From Ilyonectria destructans (lineage: Eukaryota > Ascomycota > Sordariomycetes > Hypocreales > Nectriaceae): a stretch of 64,000 nucleotides of DNA. The notes under the pieces are model-generated. The model was not told the origin of the DNA and made no database searches. It was given only the letters and a program-made list of their open reading frames with translations. Positions 41,019-53,399 of the stretch are shown in pieces (within the stretch, counting starts at the first letter, position 1; each line of letters begins with the position of its first letter). The translations under genes were made by a program, and so were the position numbers. Where the stretch lies: positions 2,170,001-2,234,000 of the forward strand of contig JAHEWK010000006.1 of the NCBI GenBank assembly GCA_020740775.1. The letters run 5' to 3'.

Positions 41019-42986
41019 TCAAACATTTGAGACAACATGCGCAGGAGCAGTGATATCCACGGTCCGTCGAGCCCGTCGCTGTTGTCTGTTCTTGCACTCC
41101 ATGGCATAGCCTGGTTCCGTAGCCTTGCGCCACTCGATCCATGCCTCGTATGCTTGCTGGTCTTTGGCATCTGGAATGCGTGGCTTGGGAACAGGGCCCT
41201 GCTGAGAACCGAGCCCCCCCAGAGTCCCACATGATGGGGGCTGCATTCCTAGGGAAGGTTGGACGTTGACAGCGAGAGGTAATGGGTTGTTCATGTTCAT
41301 GACAAAGGACTGTAGTGTCGATTTCAAGGGGGACAAATCCACGGATCCTCGAGGTGTGACTGAAATCCCGCTTTCAAATCCAAGGTTTGGATGAGGAAGG
41401 TTGAGGGGTGGTGCAAACCCCGATGTAGGACGAAAGGTAGGAGGCAGCACAGGGCCAGCCGGGGGCGCAAATCCAAAAAGAGGACCAAATGCTGAGGCAG
41501 ATACATTCGAAAAGGGAACCTCTCCAAAGCCAGCATTCGAGTGAGCAGTCATCTCACGGCGCTGTGGCTGGTTGGAGATGATGGGAAACGGGTCGTAGGG
41601 CGATACATGGTCGGGGACGCCCTGGTTAAGGCTCAATTTACCATTGTAGTCCTCACATTGCTTGGGAAAGAGGCCATCCACAAGGGTTCTCCGGAACTTG
41701 ACAGTACGGTTTTCCCCTGGCACTTCTTCGCTCTGTCCATTGAACGACAGAAATTCTCTTGCCCTTGGATTGAGCCGTTTGGTGCTGTTCCCAAGGGAGA
41801 CTCCAGAACCGCGGGAGCTTTCATTTTCGTGAGTGAAGACGGTATGCAATGAACCTATTGCAGAATCCGAGGTGCCTTCTCCTCTTAACTCCCACTTGGA
41901 AGGTTTCTGTTCAGAGTCCAATTCCAAATGTACCTCTTTTCGCGGACCAGGACGACCATAAGAACCTCCCTAGGGGACCTTGGTTATCTGATTGGCTCCT
42001 TTTTGAAGCTTTCCCAGCATCTTTTGGAATGCCGCATGCCTTTTCTTCAGATCGGGATTGTCGTCATGAGAATCTTCGGTTATCGAGGGTTTGCTGTTGA
42101 CCACACTTGTAGGTCGAGCGTCGCCGAGAGGGGTCACTGTGGATTTGTTGAGCGTGGAGTGTGTAGTGTTCTCCAGACTTTGTGTCGCCGATGAGCTTTC
42201 CTGCCGGAGCTGGCTTTGAAGCTGACACTTCGAAGATCTGGCGTGCATTCTAGGAGGCGTAGCTTCAGTTGCTGCTAGTACCGCAGCTAGTTCCCGTTCT
42301 TGTTCGTTACGAGGCATCTTTCGCGGTGTTTTGCGTAACGGTCGACCTTCCTTGTCGATACGTTGAATGTGCGCAATGTTGGAAAATGATCCATCATGAA
42401 TCTCATCGGTCAAGCTTCTGGAACCATCTGCAGCGCAGAAGGGGACGAGCTCAATGATGCTCATAGGTTTCCCGCTTGTTCGGCAATCAGATAATTCTCT
42501 TTGTCTGACGAGACCGCATAGGCCCCATTGTTCTGCCTGCGTGGTAGCCTTGTCCGTAATATCGGATGCAGATATATCCGTAGGCTCAGCATCAGGCTCG
42601 GAATTCCCATGGCTAGACTTCCAGTGACTGAAAGCAATGTGATCCCATGGTCCAAACCTTCCGAGGTTCTGATGGCCACTCGAGGATGCCTTTGAGCAGA
42701 GTCTTTCAAATTCCATATCTTGCTTGGAGCCATTGGATTCGGCTGCCGTGAATCCTGATTGAGTCGACGTAGAAGACGTGTTATCCTCGCGTCGCCTGCG
42801 CCAGTCGGGGTTCTTCATGGCCTCAACGAACTTTGATGTGACGTGGTGTTCATCCGAATGCGCCCTCCCAGAAGTAGCCGGGGCGGATTTATTTTCCTCA
42901 AAAGATTCGTCTGCCGATGAGAGGGATATGTCGGTCTTTTCACCACGTGTGGGTAGCGCCCGACCCTTGACACCGAAGACTACCAT
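41019..42986 (-). CDS. Ser-rich low-complexity hypothetical protein
   Basis: Two coding exons, 42986-41979 and 41906-41019, giving 631 residues. I do not recognise a catalytic or binding domain. Visible parts are an N-terminal segment with VTSKFVEAMKNPDWRRRRED; a region ending LKKRHAAFQKMLGKLQKGAN; a KRLNPRAREFLSF motif soon after the intron; a Pro/Gly/Phe-rich stretch; and a C-terminal block, DQQAYEAWIEWRKATEPGYA followed by MECKNRQQRRARR. The last block and the NPRAREFLSF motif look like conserved islands in an otherwise disordered protein. The join is supported because the upstream frame ends at once (GTC CCC TAG), while the downstream frame opens in phase. The 72-nt intron has a weak donor (GTCCCC) and ends GAACAG. 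A 5'UTR intron (43102-42995; GTAAGT...AACTAACA...CTAG) lies just before the ATG. Confidence 0.72.
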
Positions 42987-42994
42987 GTCGAATG

Positions 42995-43102
42995 CTAGAG
43001 GATGTTAGTTTTGGCAAGGTAATTGAAGACAGCAAACTTATGGAAGATGATGCGAATATTCTTTGAAATAGACTTGGTATGAATTTCTTTGGGTTGACTT
43101 AC
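42995..43102 (-). other. Predicted 5'UTR intron of the Ser-rich gene
   Basis: On the minus strand CCTC|GTAAGT...AACTAACATCCTCTAG|CATTCGACATGG gives a 108-nt intron ending 8 nt before the start codon. The donor and branch site match consensus closely. Confidence 0.65.
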
Positions 43103-44230
43103 GAGGCTGTCAAGACTCAGGCTAAGAAGGTTGGCTGGGCTGGTGGTGGGGTGGCACGAGGCTCGCTGGTTTGGCCTTTGCGTGACTGCGTATCCGGGTA
43201 ACCAAGCACCAGGCGGTGATACAGACTACAGGGCGAGATTCGACCCCGGGTAGGAGTTTTCCCGCGTGGTCGAAGGATTCCTTTGGGCTGTTTTCATCGA
43301 GTGTCAGCATTTGCTACTTGGTGTTGGGGTTGTTTCATGAACCCACCTGACCAGGCAACTCTCTCAAGACTCTTTAAGCCCGACAGAAACTAGGCCTGAA
43401 ATGCGTCCCGTTTAGCTTGGAGATGACAGATAGGCCGCTGATTGGGTGTCCGAGTCGCTGAGGAGCAAATGGGCGCGGTATCGTACCGGAGGAATCGTGC
43501 GAGACAACGGCCGAGGTTGCTGAGAGGGCTTTCTAGGCCCTTGGGTAGGGTAGATGCCTAATGCTGAGTGTAGCGCAATGAAGATCCAAAAAAGGGTCCC
43601 CTTGCCAAAAGCAGGCAGAGTTTTGGGTGACTTTTGTTCAGGTGATGTGTAAGGTGATGAGAGTCTGAGGTTGTGGTGCGAGTGGTGGAAATGGAAGGGG
43701 GCCTGACTGGATTTGCGGTGGCCAGAAGTCAAGGCTGCACCTGCCAGGTGCATGAGAGCCACGATGGAGCAAAACCAAACCGACTAGAATCTTCCTTCTT
43801 CGACGATGCCTAATTTGGCGAGACGCGTCCCGCGTTGCCGCTTGCAACGACGGTATCGGGGATTGTATCTTCGCTTGCTGCTGCCACCTGGAGGGCACCT
43901 TTCAAAGCATCTGCCCCATCCACATGTGTTAGAAGACCTTTGGAATCGCACGGTAATAACAGTAAGCTATCAAAGGCTGACTCTCCTACTTGTTAATTTG
44001 GTACTGCCGGGCCAAGAACTAGCGAGCCGAATGACGCACAATGGAGAAAGATATCAACGAATGCGTTCCAGGTATCAAACTAAGGTACTCCAGGCTGAAA
44101 TACAACACGGCAACGGCGCCAACATATCCAATCCGGTGCAATGCAAGATCTATATACCCCACTCTTGCTCCTGATGCGTCGGTCCACATATGACACTCTC
44201 GCCTCTTCCTGCCTAATATGGACCGTGATC
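43103..44230. other. Intergenic region upstream of the Ser-rich gene
   Basis: This holds the Ser-rich gene promoter and the 3' end of the AIM24-like gene. Open frames at 43412-43898 on the minus strand look like shadows of skewed composition. No gene is supported. Confidence 0.45.
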
Positions 44231-45815
44231 TTACCCTTGGTATTGTTGCCCTCCCATGTAGGCACTGAAAGCTCTCTGCGATACAAGTCAGTCAAATGCA
44301 AACTCTAGGGAATATTTTTCCTTGGATTACTACTCACTGCATTCCGAGTCTGCATGTAAATGGTTCCGGGACCGGTAAACTTGCACACAAGGCCCTCGGC
44401 CGAAGCCAGGCCTGAGATGATGCCGCCCGATGCCACTCGTTCCATGACGTACTTGGTGTTCCACGCAATCAGATGGCCGTTGTCGACAATGTACTTTTCG
44501 TTTTCAACCAGCTACCAGTCTGTCAGCACTCACTTCTAACATCAAGACAAAGTAACACTTACATCCTTGCGAATAATGGCTCCAAAGCTTGAGAGCCACA
44601 GTAGTCCTGTGCCGCTAATCTTATACACCCACAGTCCCTCGCCACTGAACATGGCCTTGCTAAGCGCCTGTCGCTTAGAGTCCTTGATGATGCCTTGCGT
44701 TGATGCTAGATAGGCGTCGTGGCCTACGGACCAGGAATCCTTGCCCGCCAGTCGCAAGCTAGTGATGTCGCCGAGCATGTGCGGCCCCAGCAGAAGCTCG
44801 CCGGGCCCGGTGAAGGTTGAGCTAGAAATGTCGCCGCCTGAGATGACCTTCTTCATGCTAAACTTGAGCTGACCTTTGAGCGTGATGGTTGGGGACATGG
44901 CAATCATGGCGCCGGGTTTGGCGGCAACGGGGCAGCCCATGGCGAGTTGGATGGTTAGAATAGTGTTGGAGTCACGATGGCTGATCCTATAACTACCGCC
45001 ATTGAAAGTTCCTACATCGTCGTGTGTGGCACTGGCGCCTACAAATTGCCCAGTCTGGGGGGCTCCAGACACAGTCATCGAGTACCCTTGCTGTTGTTGT
45101 TGCTGCTGCTGCTGCTGCTGTTGCTGTTGTTGCTGATTCTCCTGGATCACCTCCTGCTTGGGCTTCTCAGTTGGATAAGCGCTTCCAGTATCCTGGAAGG
45201 CCGGCGGCGGGGGGTCAAAGTGCTGCTGCTCCGGGGTCGCGGCGGGACGGACCGCCATGTTCATCTGCTGTCCTGGCGGAGGAGCATACTGAGCCTGGGG
45301 CTGAGGCGGCGTCGGTGTCGGCTGCTGCTGCTGTGGCGGCGGAGGGTAGTTCTGCGCCAGTGCTGAAGTGGGAGGAGGAGGATAGTGCCCCGGCGTCGGC
45401 TGCTGCGGGGGAGGGGGATGCTGAGGCGAGGGAGTCTGATGGGGAGGCGCCGGGTAGCTCATCGACGAGTGAGACGCGTGGTGAGGAGAAGGCGTGTGCT
45501 GAGGCGGCGGAGGATAGTTCATGGCCGCGGCGGCCTGGGCCTGGGGCGGAGGAGGGTAGAACTGCGTCCGGTTTGCGGGAGGGGATGTCGGCGGCGGCGC
45601 AAACTGCTGCTGCGGCGGAGGAGCTGAGACGACGACGGTCAGTTACGGTCTGCGAGGAGTCGAATTGGACTCTCGTCACGAACCTGCCTGTGCCGGAGCC
45701 GCGCCGGGCGGAGCTGTGAAGCCATCGTCAGTCGGGTCCCTCGGAGCTGCAATGGCGGGGTCGGCGGGAGCAGAGGGGAGGGGCACTCACGGGGATAATA
45801 ATGCTGGCCAGACAT
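44231..45815 (-). CDS. AIM24: AIM24-family protein with Pro/Gln-rich N-terminus
   Basis: Five exons: 45815-45791, 45713-45684, 45623-44563, 44511-44338 and 44275-44231, giving 444 residues. Residues 1-180 are almost entirely Pro/Gln/Ala/Tyr, with repeated YPPPPQ motifs and a 16-Gln run at 182-197. The AIM24 (TRAP-like) beta-fold follows from about 200: [100 protein letters not shown] and [18 protein letters not shown], ending GGQQYQG. Yeast Aim24 is mitochondrial and linked to inner-membrane architecture. The present protein lacks a presequence and begins [18 protein letters not shown], so it may be cytosolic like the other subfamily. Exons 1 and 2 are only 25 and 30 nt. Every junction is GT-AG and keeps the YPPPP/APPPQ repeat in frame. 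Confidence 0.86.
45088..45135 (-). repeat. CAG/CAA microsatellite encoding 16 glutamines
   Basis: Sixteen Gln codons, nine CAG and seven CAA, including six consecutive CAG. The CAA interruptions should limit slippage, but length variation between strains is plausible. Confidence 0.9.
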
Positions 45816-48800
45816 GGCGATTTACTGATCAACTACTGCTTCACAAGATAATGATTCCGTGAGGCTGGGTAAGAGGGGGAAGGAGGAAAAAAAAAGACAA
45901 CGAGACGGGAGCTCTCCTCAAAAGAGCTCGTGAGGCGTGCTGTAGCCGCCCAGGCAAGCTGTGTGCGCCAAGCTCTGACGACACAGCCCCGCACAACGTT
46001 GGCGTTGGAGTAGTCCGGGGTATATATCGCCCAACTCTTTGGGTATCAATTCGCGCCGCTGACAGTCGCATGTAACGTCAATCGATTCCGTTTCCGTTGT
46101 TAGAAACGTAGATGAAATATAATCGTCGATAAAAATCTACAATGGAGACGGGCGCGGGAGCAAAGACACCAAAGAAGGAGTCCAGGAGCTGGCGCAAGGC
46201 ACGCAGTTACCCGGGCTATCGAGCCACGGCCGCATCGACCGCAGGCCAAGCTCCCGCTGCCGCATCGTCTCCAGCAAGTGCTTCTATTTCCAGCAGTGAT
46301 TTCGCGGTACCGGCCAATCATGCGCCCACAATCAGCTCACGATGCACTACCGGGCGTCTCTGGGCCCTGCTGCGGCCAGGCTGTAGCCGCCGCCGCGGGG
46401 CTGCCCAGACGCGTTTCGCCAACCTCATTGGCTTGGCTGGAGAGTGGGAGGCAAATGGCCCGACGAACCGGCTCCTCTGCTTTCCCCATTTTGAGAATTT
46501 CCCTGTCTTTTCTTTTTTGTATTTCTTTTTATTCCCTACTCTGTCGTATCTCCTTATTCTTGCTTATAAGTCGCTCTAGTCTTGAGACTATTGGAGACAT
46601 GTGTTCTCTGACTCATCCATGCTAGACCTGCAGTCCCACTCACCCTCATCTTCCTGAGAACCACTAACACTCCGTAACACTTCATACCATGTGTGAGATA
46701 AAAAGGCCAGGTTCCACGTGGAATGAGTACGTTGTCATGGCTTCCAAGTACTTTTCCTCAACCCTTCCTGGTCCTGGTACGGGGCATGAGACACCGGTGC
46801 TTTTCTTCCCGCACACTCCCCTTCTCGGGTGCTCTTCTTCCGGACCATCCTTCCCGCAAGAACGTTTTGTGGCAAAGACACCTCTTATGGAGTGTCATTT
46901 CTGGATTTTGGGGTTGAATTTTTGGCATACGCGATGACAAATACTCAATAGTTGCTTGCCATGGTCGAAGCCAGATATCAACAATCTGACTCAATGCCGC
47001 GGTCGATAACCGCTTCGGTTGTCATCTTCCGTCAATCTCCACGATTGGGAATAACTAGTGCAATACCAAGCCCACTTGAACGAATCTTGATACCCATCGT
47101 CATCCATCTGGCCCAATTGAAGAACACGCTGAGGGATCAACGGGCGTCGACGAATGTTAAACATCCCCTAAAACAGGGCGGACTGGCCAAGCATCCTGAT
47201 CAGGCTTGAAAAGTCTGATACTAGGAGCCTGATTTGCTATGGGGACTCGGACTGAAGTTCCCGGAGCCGAAGCGGCGATCCTGTTCCATGAGGCTTTCTC
47301 AACATCACTTGAGGTCAAACTCCCCGTAAATATCACTTCAACCATGACGCCACGGTCGTGGATCCTGTCTCGGCATGGACCGTTCGAGGACACTATGTAT
47401 TGACGCAACCACAGTCTCGGGTCCCAACCCGTTGGCCAAGACGAGCCTCAGATGAGCGAAGCGGTCCAAGAGAAACAAACCTTTTGGTGTCCATGATGAC
47501 ATGAGAGGTAATCCAGGGGCCTCTTGCTTCCCTGTCCGGGACGCCTCCCGTCACTGTCTCACTCCGGCATGGGCCGCAACAGCCAGCTGTGGTGCTAGAA
47601 CAGAGGAACCGAAGGACTTCGCCAAGCAGTTGGTCCAACGTAGCAGCCACCTCGCCCCCCACGGCTTCCCTTTTGCTGCGTCCATGAGAGTCTAGACAAT
47701 CGTCCACATTGCCAGCATGTCACCAGCGCCGCCACTTGGCCCAGCAAGTTGGTACCGAAGGATGCGAGGTCAGACACGGGCGAATGTCGTCGTTTGGCCC
47801 CGAACGCCCAAGTTTGGCGCGGCCGTCTAGGTCTGGATAGAGATTTTTGAGTTCGGAAGTGCCGTGAGATGGGGTTTCGAGAAGAGGGCCAGTTGACAGG
47901 TTAGCAATCGAAGGCAAGACGCCACTTGTTGTGGAAAGACAAAACCTGATTGAGAAATCCGCAAAGTTATTCGGAAATACGGCGGGAAAAGCCCCTTTTC
48001 TGAACTGTTTGTGCGAGATAGACTTTGCCGTCGCACCAGCTGGTACCGGGCCCGTGGGCCTAGACGGATAGGCTGAAGGTGTAAAGCCAATACCTCACTA
48101 ACAGTGACATTTGAGAGGGATTATGCCATTGTCGCTGGTTCTTCCCGGCACTAATGTTAGGCCACTCGCAGGTGGGTGGATGCACTCTCGCCTGTATCTA
48201 CAAGGCATCGTGAGCCGATACATGTCGTCCGGCGCAGGTCAACGAGATTACACCATCCAAGGCGAACGAAGGGGTCAGGGGGTTAGAGTCTCGAGCTCAC
48301 TCTCGCGAGGTTGGGGGTCGCGACTAAACAATATTTTCTTTTTCTGTGTGGCTTTGTCTGATCCATCGGGGCTTTCCAGCGTAGCTCTGTGTCACCTCAG
48401 CTGTACGCCGTACTCGACAACTGCCATCATCATGGTTCTGCTCCACGAAGCGGGGCAAGTTGACGGTTGTGGCGGCAGATCTGGGACAGGGAGGCCGAAT
48501 GCGAACGACGTTGACGAAGTGATGCATGAACGGTTTCCAGGCAAGGGTCGAGGACTGCCGATCAGTCGTGGGGCACTCATCCCCGAGCCATGTCCGGATT
48601 GCCGTCGTCCCAAAGAGTGACAGGCCGGAGATGAAACTTCGAGCTGTCCAAACTGGGGTCTCTCGAAGCCGGGTACCGTAGCATCTTGGTCATTGGATGT
48701 AGTCCGAAGGCAAAGCCAGGCAAACGGCACCCGGCACAACAAGGAGGCGTCTACAACTAGCCGAAGCGGGAGCCGATCTTTAGTCTTAAACCATCGGGGC

Positions 48801-51231
48801 TACTCGCACTCGCCTACTGCCTACCGCCTGCTGCGATGCGAGAGTATGTCATCGGTCTTGGGCGGTTTCTGGTGATGGTCTCCGAGGAAGCCAGGGCGCA
48901 TCCTCTTGGTCAGCTCTTACGTCTGACTACTCCGTACCATGGGTGGTATGGGCGCTGGGGCGCGCTAGGATAGGAGTGGCCAGAACTTCCCGAAAGTTCG
49001 GCCGCGGGCCAGGATGGAGCTGGTGGGCCCCACTGAAGCTTACAGGCCTTAGCGCATGGCACTTGGGATAGAGCATAGCGCACCATCGAGCTCTAGCGCG
49101 CTAGATCCCAGCCAACTCCGAACCCCCTGTAACGCCACCTTTTGGGGGGCTTGATGAGTGGGGCGTAAGGGACCCAATAGGGGCGCGCCAATCTTGGAGC
49201 TTGAAGACGACCCCCGGCTCTCTGCCCTGAGCCAGCACCAAAGCAACGTCGAGCCAGCATCATGGGCTGGCATCACAGATCTGGCTCTGCATTTGGCCGC
49301 TGTCAAACATGCCACACTGCATCGATCCAGCTTGTTCCGCCCTGCCTCGCTTCCTCTCGTCTCTCGGGATGATGCAGAAGCTTGGGCTTGTTGGGTGGGA
49401 TCAATTAAGAGAATGATCGTCACGACCCAGCGCTGTGGTCAGCGGCGTCTGACCTGTGGCATAATTACTGGGCAAGACCCGCGAGTATGGGTTTGTGGTA
49501 ACACGGAAACCTCCACGGCCACATGGAAATGTTGAGGCCACTCTCCTACCTTGTACACTCTATCCGTTTTGATGGTTGCGACCGCTTTGCCGAAACGAAG
49601 TCTCAGCCCTCAAAATACCCAAAGATTGGGTTCGACCACCGCCTCAACGCCTCTCCGATGCCCCAGCTCGACAGGGCATCTGTCCACCTTCCATTACGAA
49701 TGCCAGGAACGGTGGAAGGGCCAGAGTCCAGACCAGGAGCGGGCCGCAATGACCTGAGCAGATCAGCCCTGTGCAGCGCCATCTGGGTATTGCAAGAGCT
49801 CGTTTTATGGGTTCATGGAAGAGACTCGTGTCGAGGGCTTTCCGTTGGCTTCCTGCTTACCGCCAACGCGGGCCATGGCGTTGATCGAACAGACCAGTTG
49901 GCAAGTTGACATGTAGGAATGCGGGCGGTCACGATATTGGCCCACGCAGTGCTGGTTCTCGGCCCCAATTCCATGCTCTAGAACCAGTCTACTGGCGCAA
50001 TACAGGGGCGCGTCCACGAGGAAACATGGCGATGTCTTGAGTCCAAACGCACGTGTGCATAGGCGGCTAACTTCTTGCTGTCGAAATTGGCGAGTGCGAG
50101 TTCCACTTAGCGGCAGCAAAGGAATCTAGGGCAATGGTCGACGGTCTCAGGCTGCGAGCGTTTGCTCAGACGTGCCACGGGGACTCGCGCATCAAGCGTC
50201 AACCATTGGAAGTTGTGAAGCATGCCGCCGCGACCATACCCTGTCGAACAGCCCTGAGCACAGACCGCGCACATCAAGTACATGGTATCTTGGGGTCAAT
50301 GCCAGGACGGGACTGGCCAGATCGAGAGAGTGGCTGTGATAGGATAGTCGCCTCTGCTGGACCTACCATGTCCTCTCCCTGTGGTACTGCTGATGGTGCT
50401 ACCAGAAGTGCCTGAGCTGGTTGGTTAGGAAGCGGCCAAGCTCCCGACACCACTCAGTAGATCAACAAGAGGGCGGACAGGGAGGTGATCATGCGACGAT
50501 ACTGCGCAGTAGATAATAGCGCCTTGCTCTCTGGACGTTGAGCGACTGTGGTCTGTGTGGTCTGTGTGGCCTGTGTGTGTGAAGATTAGATAACAGGGCT
50601 TGAAGGGAGGAGAATGACTCGTCAATCCTCGACGATGAACCTGGACGATTTTGAAGCCAGTCCGGGCGAACGACTCGCAATGGATTAGTGGCAATATGTG
50701 GAGGTGTGCTCGGAGAAGACGGCCAGTACTGGTGACTCGAAGGGGACTTGGCTAGCGCAGATGTTGAGCTGCATCGGGACACTGGTTTCAGGTACTGGCG
50801 GGGTTCTAGCTACGTACCTGGGGAGATACCTGGCACTGGTCAGGTACGTCCATGTTCTGGTTTCCAGGATCTGGCTCATGGGGGAGGGGAAAGGGCAGGG
50901 AAGGGGCGGGACACCGACTGGCCGGGAAACTGGGGCAGGTACACATGTACTACCTTGTGGGCAGATACGGCAAGGCGAATCAGCACCCTGAGCAATTGAA
51001 CGTTTGAACTGCCCACCCGTGGCCGTACCTTCCCACCCAGGGGTACTCAGTCCCGGGGGGGAGGTACCTGCCGATATGCACTGCTACCCACTCTCATCCG
51101 CACTTGACCTAGCCTTCCAGGCCTCCCTCCCAGGATCACCTTTGGCAGCATTCCAACTCTCCCACTCCCACGCCCAAGGCGGTGGGACTTTTTTCGCGGC
51201 ATGTGTAACTCAACGGGCGTGTGAGATAGGT

Positions 51232-51288
51232 AGCCAAGCCGCCAGCGAAGCAACGAAGCAGCCAAGCCGCCAAAGAGCCAAGCCGCCA
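51232..51288. repeat. 13-bp repeat (agccaagccgcca), 3 dispersed copies
   Basis: Exact copies at 51232-51244, 51260-51272 and 51276-51288, with short spacers rich in gaagca. Confidence 0.8.
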
Positions 51289-51739
51289 AACCAGGCGTGG
51301 CGGGTGTGGCACTCGGAATCTCGAGAGGGGGTAATGAGGTTGTAGGGATTGCTGGCGGGTACAGTACACACACAGAGGTCCAAGCTGGGGACACTGATAC
51401 CGAAGCATTTTGCATTCTGGGGAGCCATTGCCAGCCGGGAGTCTGGTCCTGGTGGTCCGCCAGCTTGGTTCGCCTTGGCAGGCCAGCACGAGGTTGCATA
51501 GGGGCCACGATGCATTGATGCCCTCGGGTGCGATGCGATTGTGCAGTGCGTTGAATGCTGACAGCTGACGCAAGGTCGAGCCTCTGAGACCCACGATACC
51601 ATCGCCACCACAGCCAACAAATGTACGGAACTGCACAGAGCCACCAGGGCCACCAGAATCAGGCCGTGGGTGCCTGCAAGGGCAATCTAGACGCAGAGCC
51701 ACCACCCACACGCTCGACACGCCGCTCGACATGGAGCGC

Positions 51740-51784
51740 ACGAGTCCCGAGTCAACGAGTCCACGAGTCCCCACGAGTCCCCGA
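51740..51784. repeat. acgagtcc short-period repeat
   Basis: At least four acgagtcc copies occur within 45 bases, with spacers of 0-7 bases. Confidence 0.65.
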
Positions 51785-52490
51785 CAGCTAAGCCGAACCT
51801 GGGAGGGACGCCCTCTGTGACCCCGGCCCTTGCTCTTGGGGAGAGGCTGAGACGGCCCACTGGGACAGGAACTGGGACCACCCTGGGCGCGCTCTGCCTT
51901 TTGGTACCCAGCTGTCGGTACCGTCGCCAAAAGGCAAAAAAGCAACGGACGAACGGACTCAAAGGCCACCATTCTCTGCGACGAGCTGGGCTGTCCACAG
52001 CTTATGGCTCGTGGCTTCGTGGCTTTCGGAGCTGTTCATGACCCGGCGTTTGGGGGCTCCAGACTCTATGGCTCCACGGATACCGACATGGTTACATGAC
52101 TGAACTACCAGAGGGCACTACCAGCGGGCTGTTTGGCTCATCGACCGTCGACCGTCGCGCGCTGGCTTCTCTGAATGCGACTTAGCCTCCCCAGCCCAGG
52201 CCGCTCCACCCCCAAGACCGGGCGGCGTCAACGCCTACTCGTCTAGCGCAACGCCGTGGATGCCTTCATATTACCCGGCCTGCTCCCCCCTGCTACCCTC
52301 TCCCAGTCTCCTTCCTCCTCGTCCTTGACACTCAGGCTTACTCTCTTCATCAAAACGTCTGTGTCTGCCTCTCTTTCCCCTCGATTCATTTCTGGATCGG
52401 CTTCCACCACTCGCCCAACATACGCCTTCTTGCCCGATCATATCGTCGAACTCGTTTTTTTCTATTCCATGGGCCGACTGGCGCCCGGCA

Positions 52491-53399
52491 ATGTGCGAGG
52501 CTCACTCAAATGGGGGACGGGGTCACTCGCCCTCCAGAGCTTCCACGCATAATCACCAACATCTCAACCCGCAACCAACGTCCACAGCCACAACTGATAT
52601 CGCCTCCTTGGACGATGCGTCTGCTTGCCCACCGGACCTCGCAGCCTGTATAACCTCACCCATCTCGCCACCAACATCACCCCCGCCTTCATGTCTCAAT
52701 CTCGAGTCTTTCCAACACCACCCCGTCGAAATGCTTGCCTACCGACTACGCAACCAGTCATTCATGCAGCAGAGCCTCAATTCAACACCAGTTCACGCGA
52801 CTCCTTCCGCAGCTCTGTCACCTACTTCCATCTCCGATGACGACTTTCTGCCTCGGCGTGACCTATCCTGTCATGACGATTCTATGGCCATGGAAATTGA
52901 TGACGCCGAAGACGACCTGACAATACCTATTGTCCCTAATCGTAATCAACGTCGAGCGTATCGGAAAGGCTTGGGAATTATTGTTCCTAGTCTACCGTCG
53001 GGATCCCCCAGTTTTATTCAACCTTCACCTACCGCCATCAACCCTCCCGCAGATGTCAAGGCTCAAGCTCAGAGTACTAACCCAACATTGTATGGGCCGT
53101 CTCTGGACCTGGTCTGCCCTGAGCTGGAAGTGGATGAGGGTTATTGCGAAGAAGAAGATGACTTCTCTTGGCTCGAGCCAATTGTTCACTTGAGGGATGT
53201 TTCCCCAAACGACACCAGTTCGCCAGCCGGTATTAGGAAACGATATGGGCTTCGATACAGGTCGTCCACCGAGGCTGCAACTCGATGCAGCAATGCCGTT
53301 CACAGCGTTCCCCGAATGCGACGACGCGACAAGAGGCGTCGCCAGCAATCAAGGGTGTCTGACGTATCTACCGGCGAACGTGCAGTCAACGCAACTTGA
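52491..53399 (+). CDS. Low-complexity hypothetical protein
   Basis: Single exon, 302 residues; I do not recognise it. The N-terminal third is Ser/Thr/Pro-rich (TSPISPPTSPPPS). The middle has acidic patches (MEIDDAEDDLTIPIVP) beside NQRRAYRKGLGIIVPS, then an acidic block near 220-230 (EVDEGYCEEEDDFSWLEP). The C-terminus is basic (RKRYGLRYRSS, RMRRRDKRRRQQ), a plausible nuclear signal. Alternating acid and basic blocks with a clear start, and a C/T-rich leader immediately upstream, support a real gene. Codon-position bias could not be computed. It is divergent from the AIM24-like gene but 6.7 kb away, so no shared promoter is implied. An additional 5' exon cannot be excluded. Confidence 0.6.
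   Translation: MCEAHSNGGRGHSPSRASTHNHQHLNPQPTSTATTDIASLDDASACPPDLAACITSPISPPTSPPPSCLNLESFQHHPVEMLAYRLRNQSFMQQSLNSTPVHATPSAALSPTSISDDDFLPRRDLSCHDDSMAMEIDDAEDDLTIPIVPNRNQRRAYRKGLGIIVPSLPSGSPSFIQPSPTAINPPADVKAQAQSTNPTLYGPSLDLVCPELEVDEGYCEEEDDFSWLEPIVHLRDVSPNDTSSPAGIRKRYGLRYRSSTEAATRCSNAVHSVPRMRRRDKRRRQQSRVSDVSTGERAVNAT

Larger units (their letters stand above)
45816..52490. other. 6.7-kb gene-poor region
   Basis: This is the largest gap in the window, between the starts of two divergent genes. No frame resembles a known family and no transposase, reverse transcriptase or terminal repeats are visible. The frame at 46142-46579 begins near the AIM24 promoter and ends in a hydrophobic run, but I do not accept it. 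The last 230 bases are C/T-rich leader-like. Base composition is ordinary for the window. Two tandem repeats are listed separately. Confidence 0.5.

Noticed and set aside
46142..46579. 145-codon frame ending in a hydrophobic segment, possible tail-anchored protein
   Set aside because: The hydrophobic run comes from a T-rich tract and the remainder is low complexity. No intron or family evidence.
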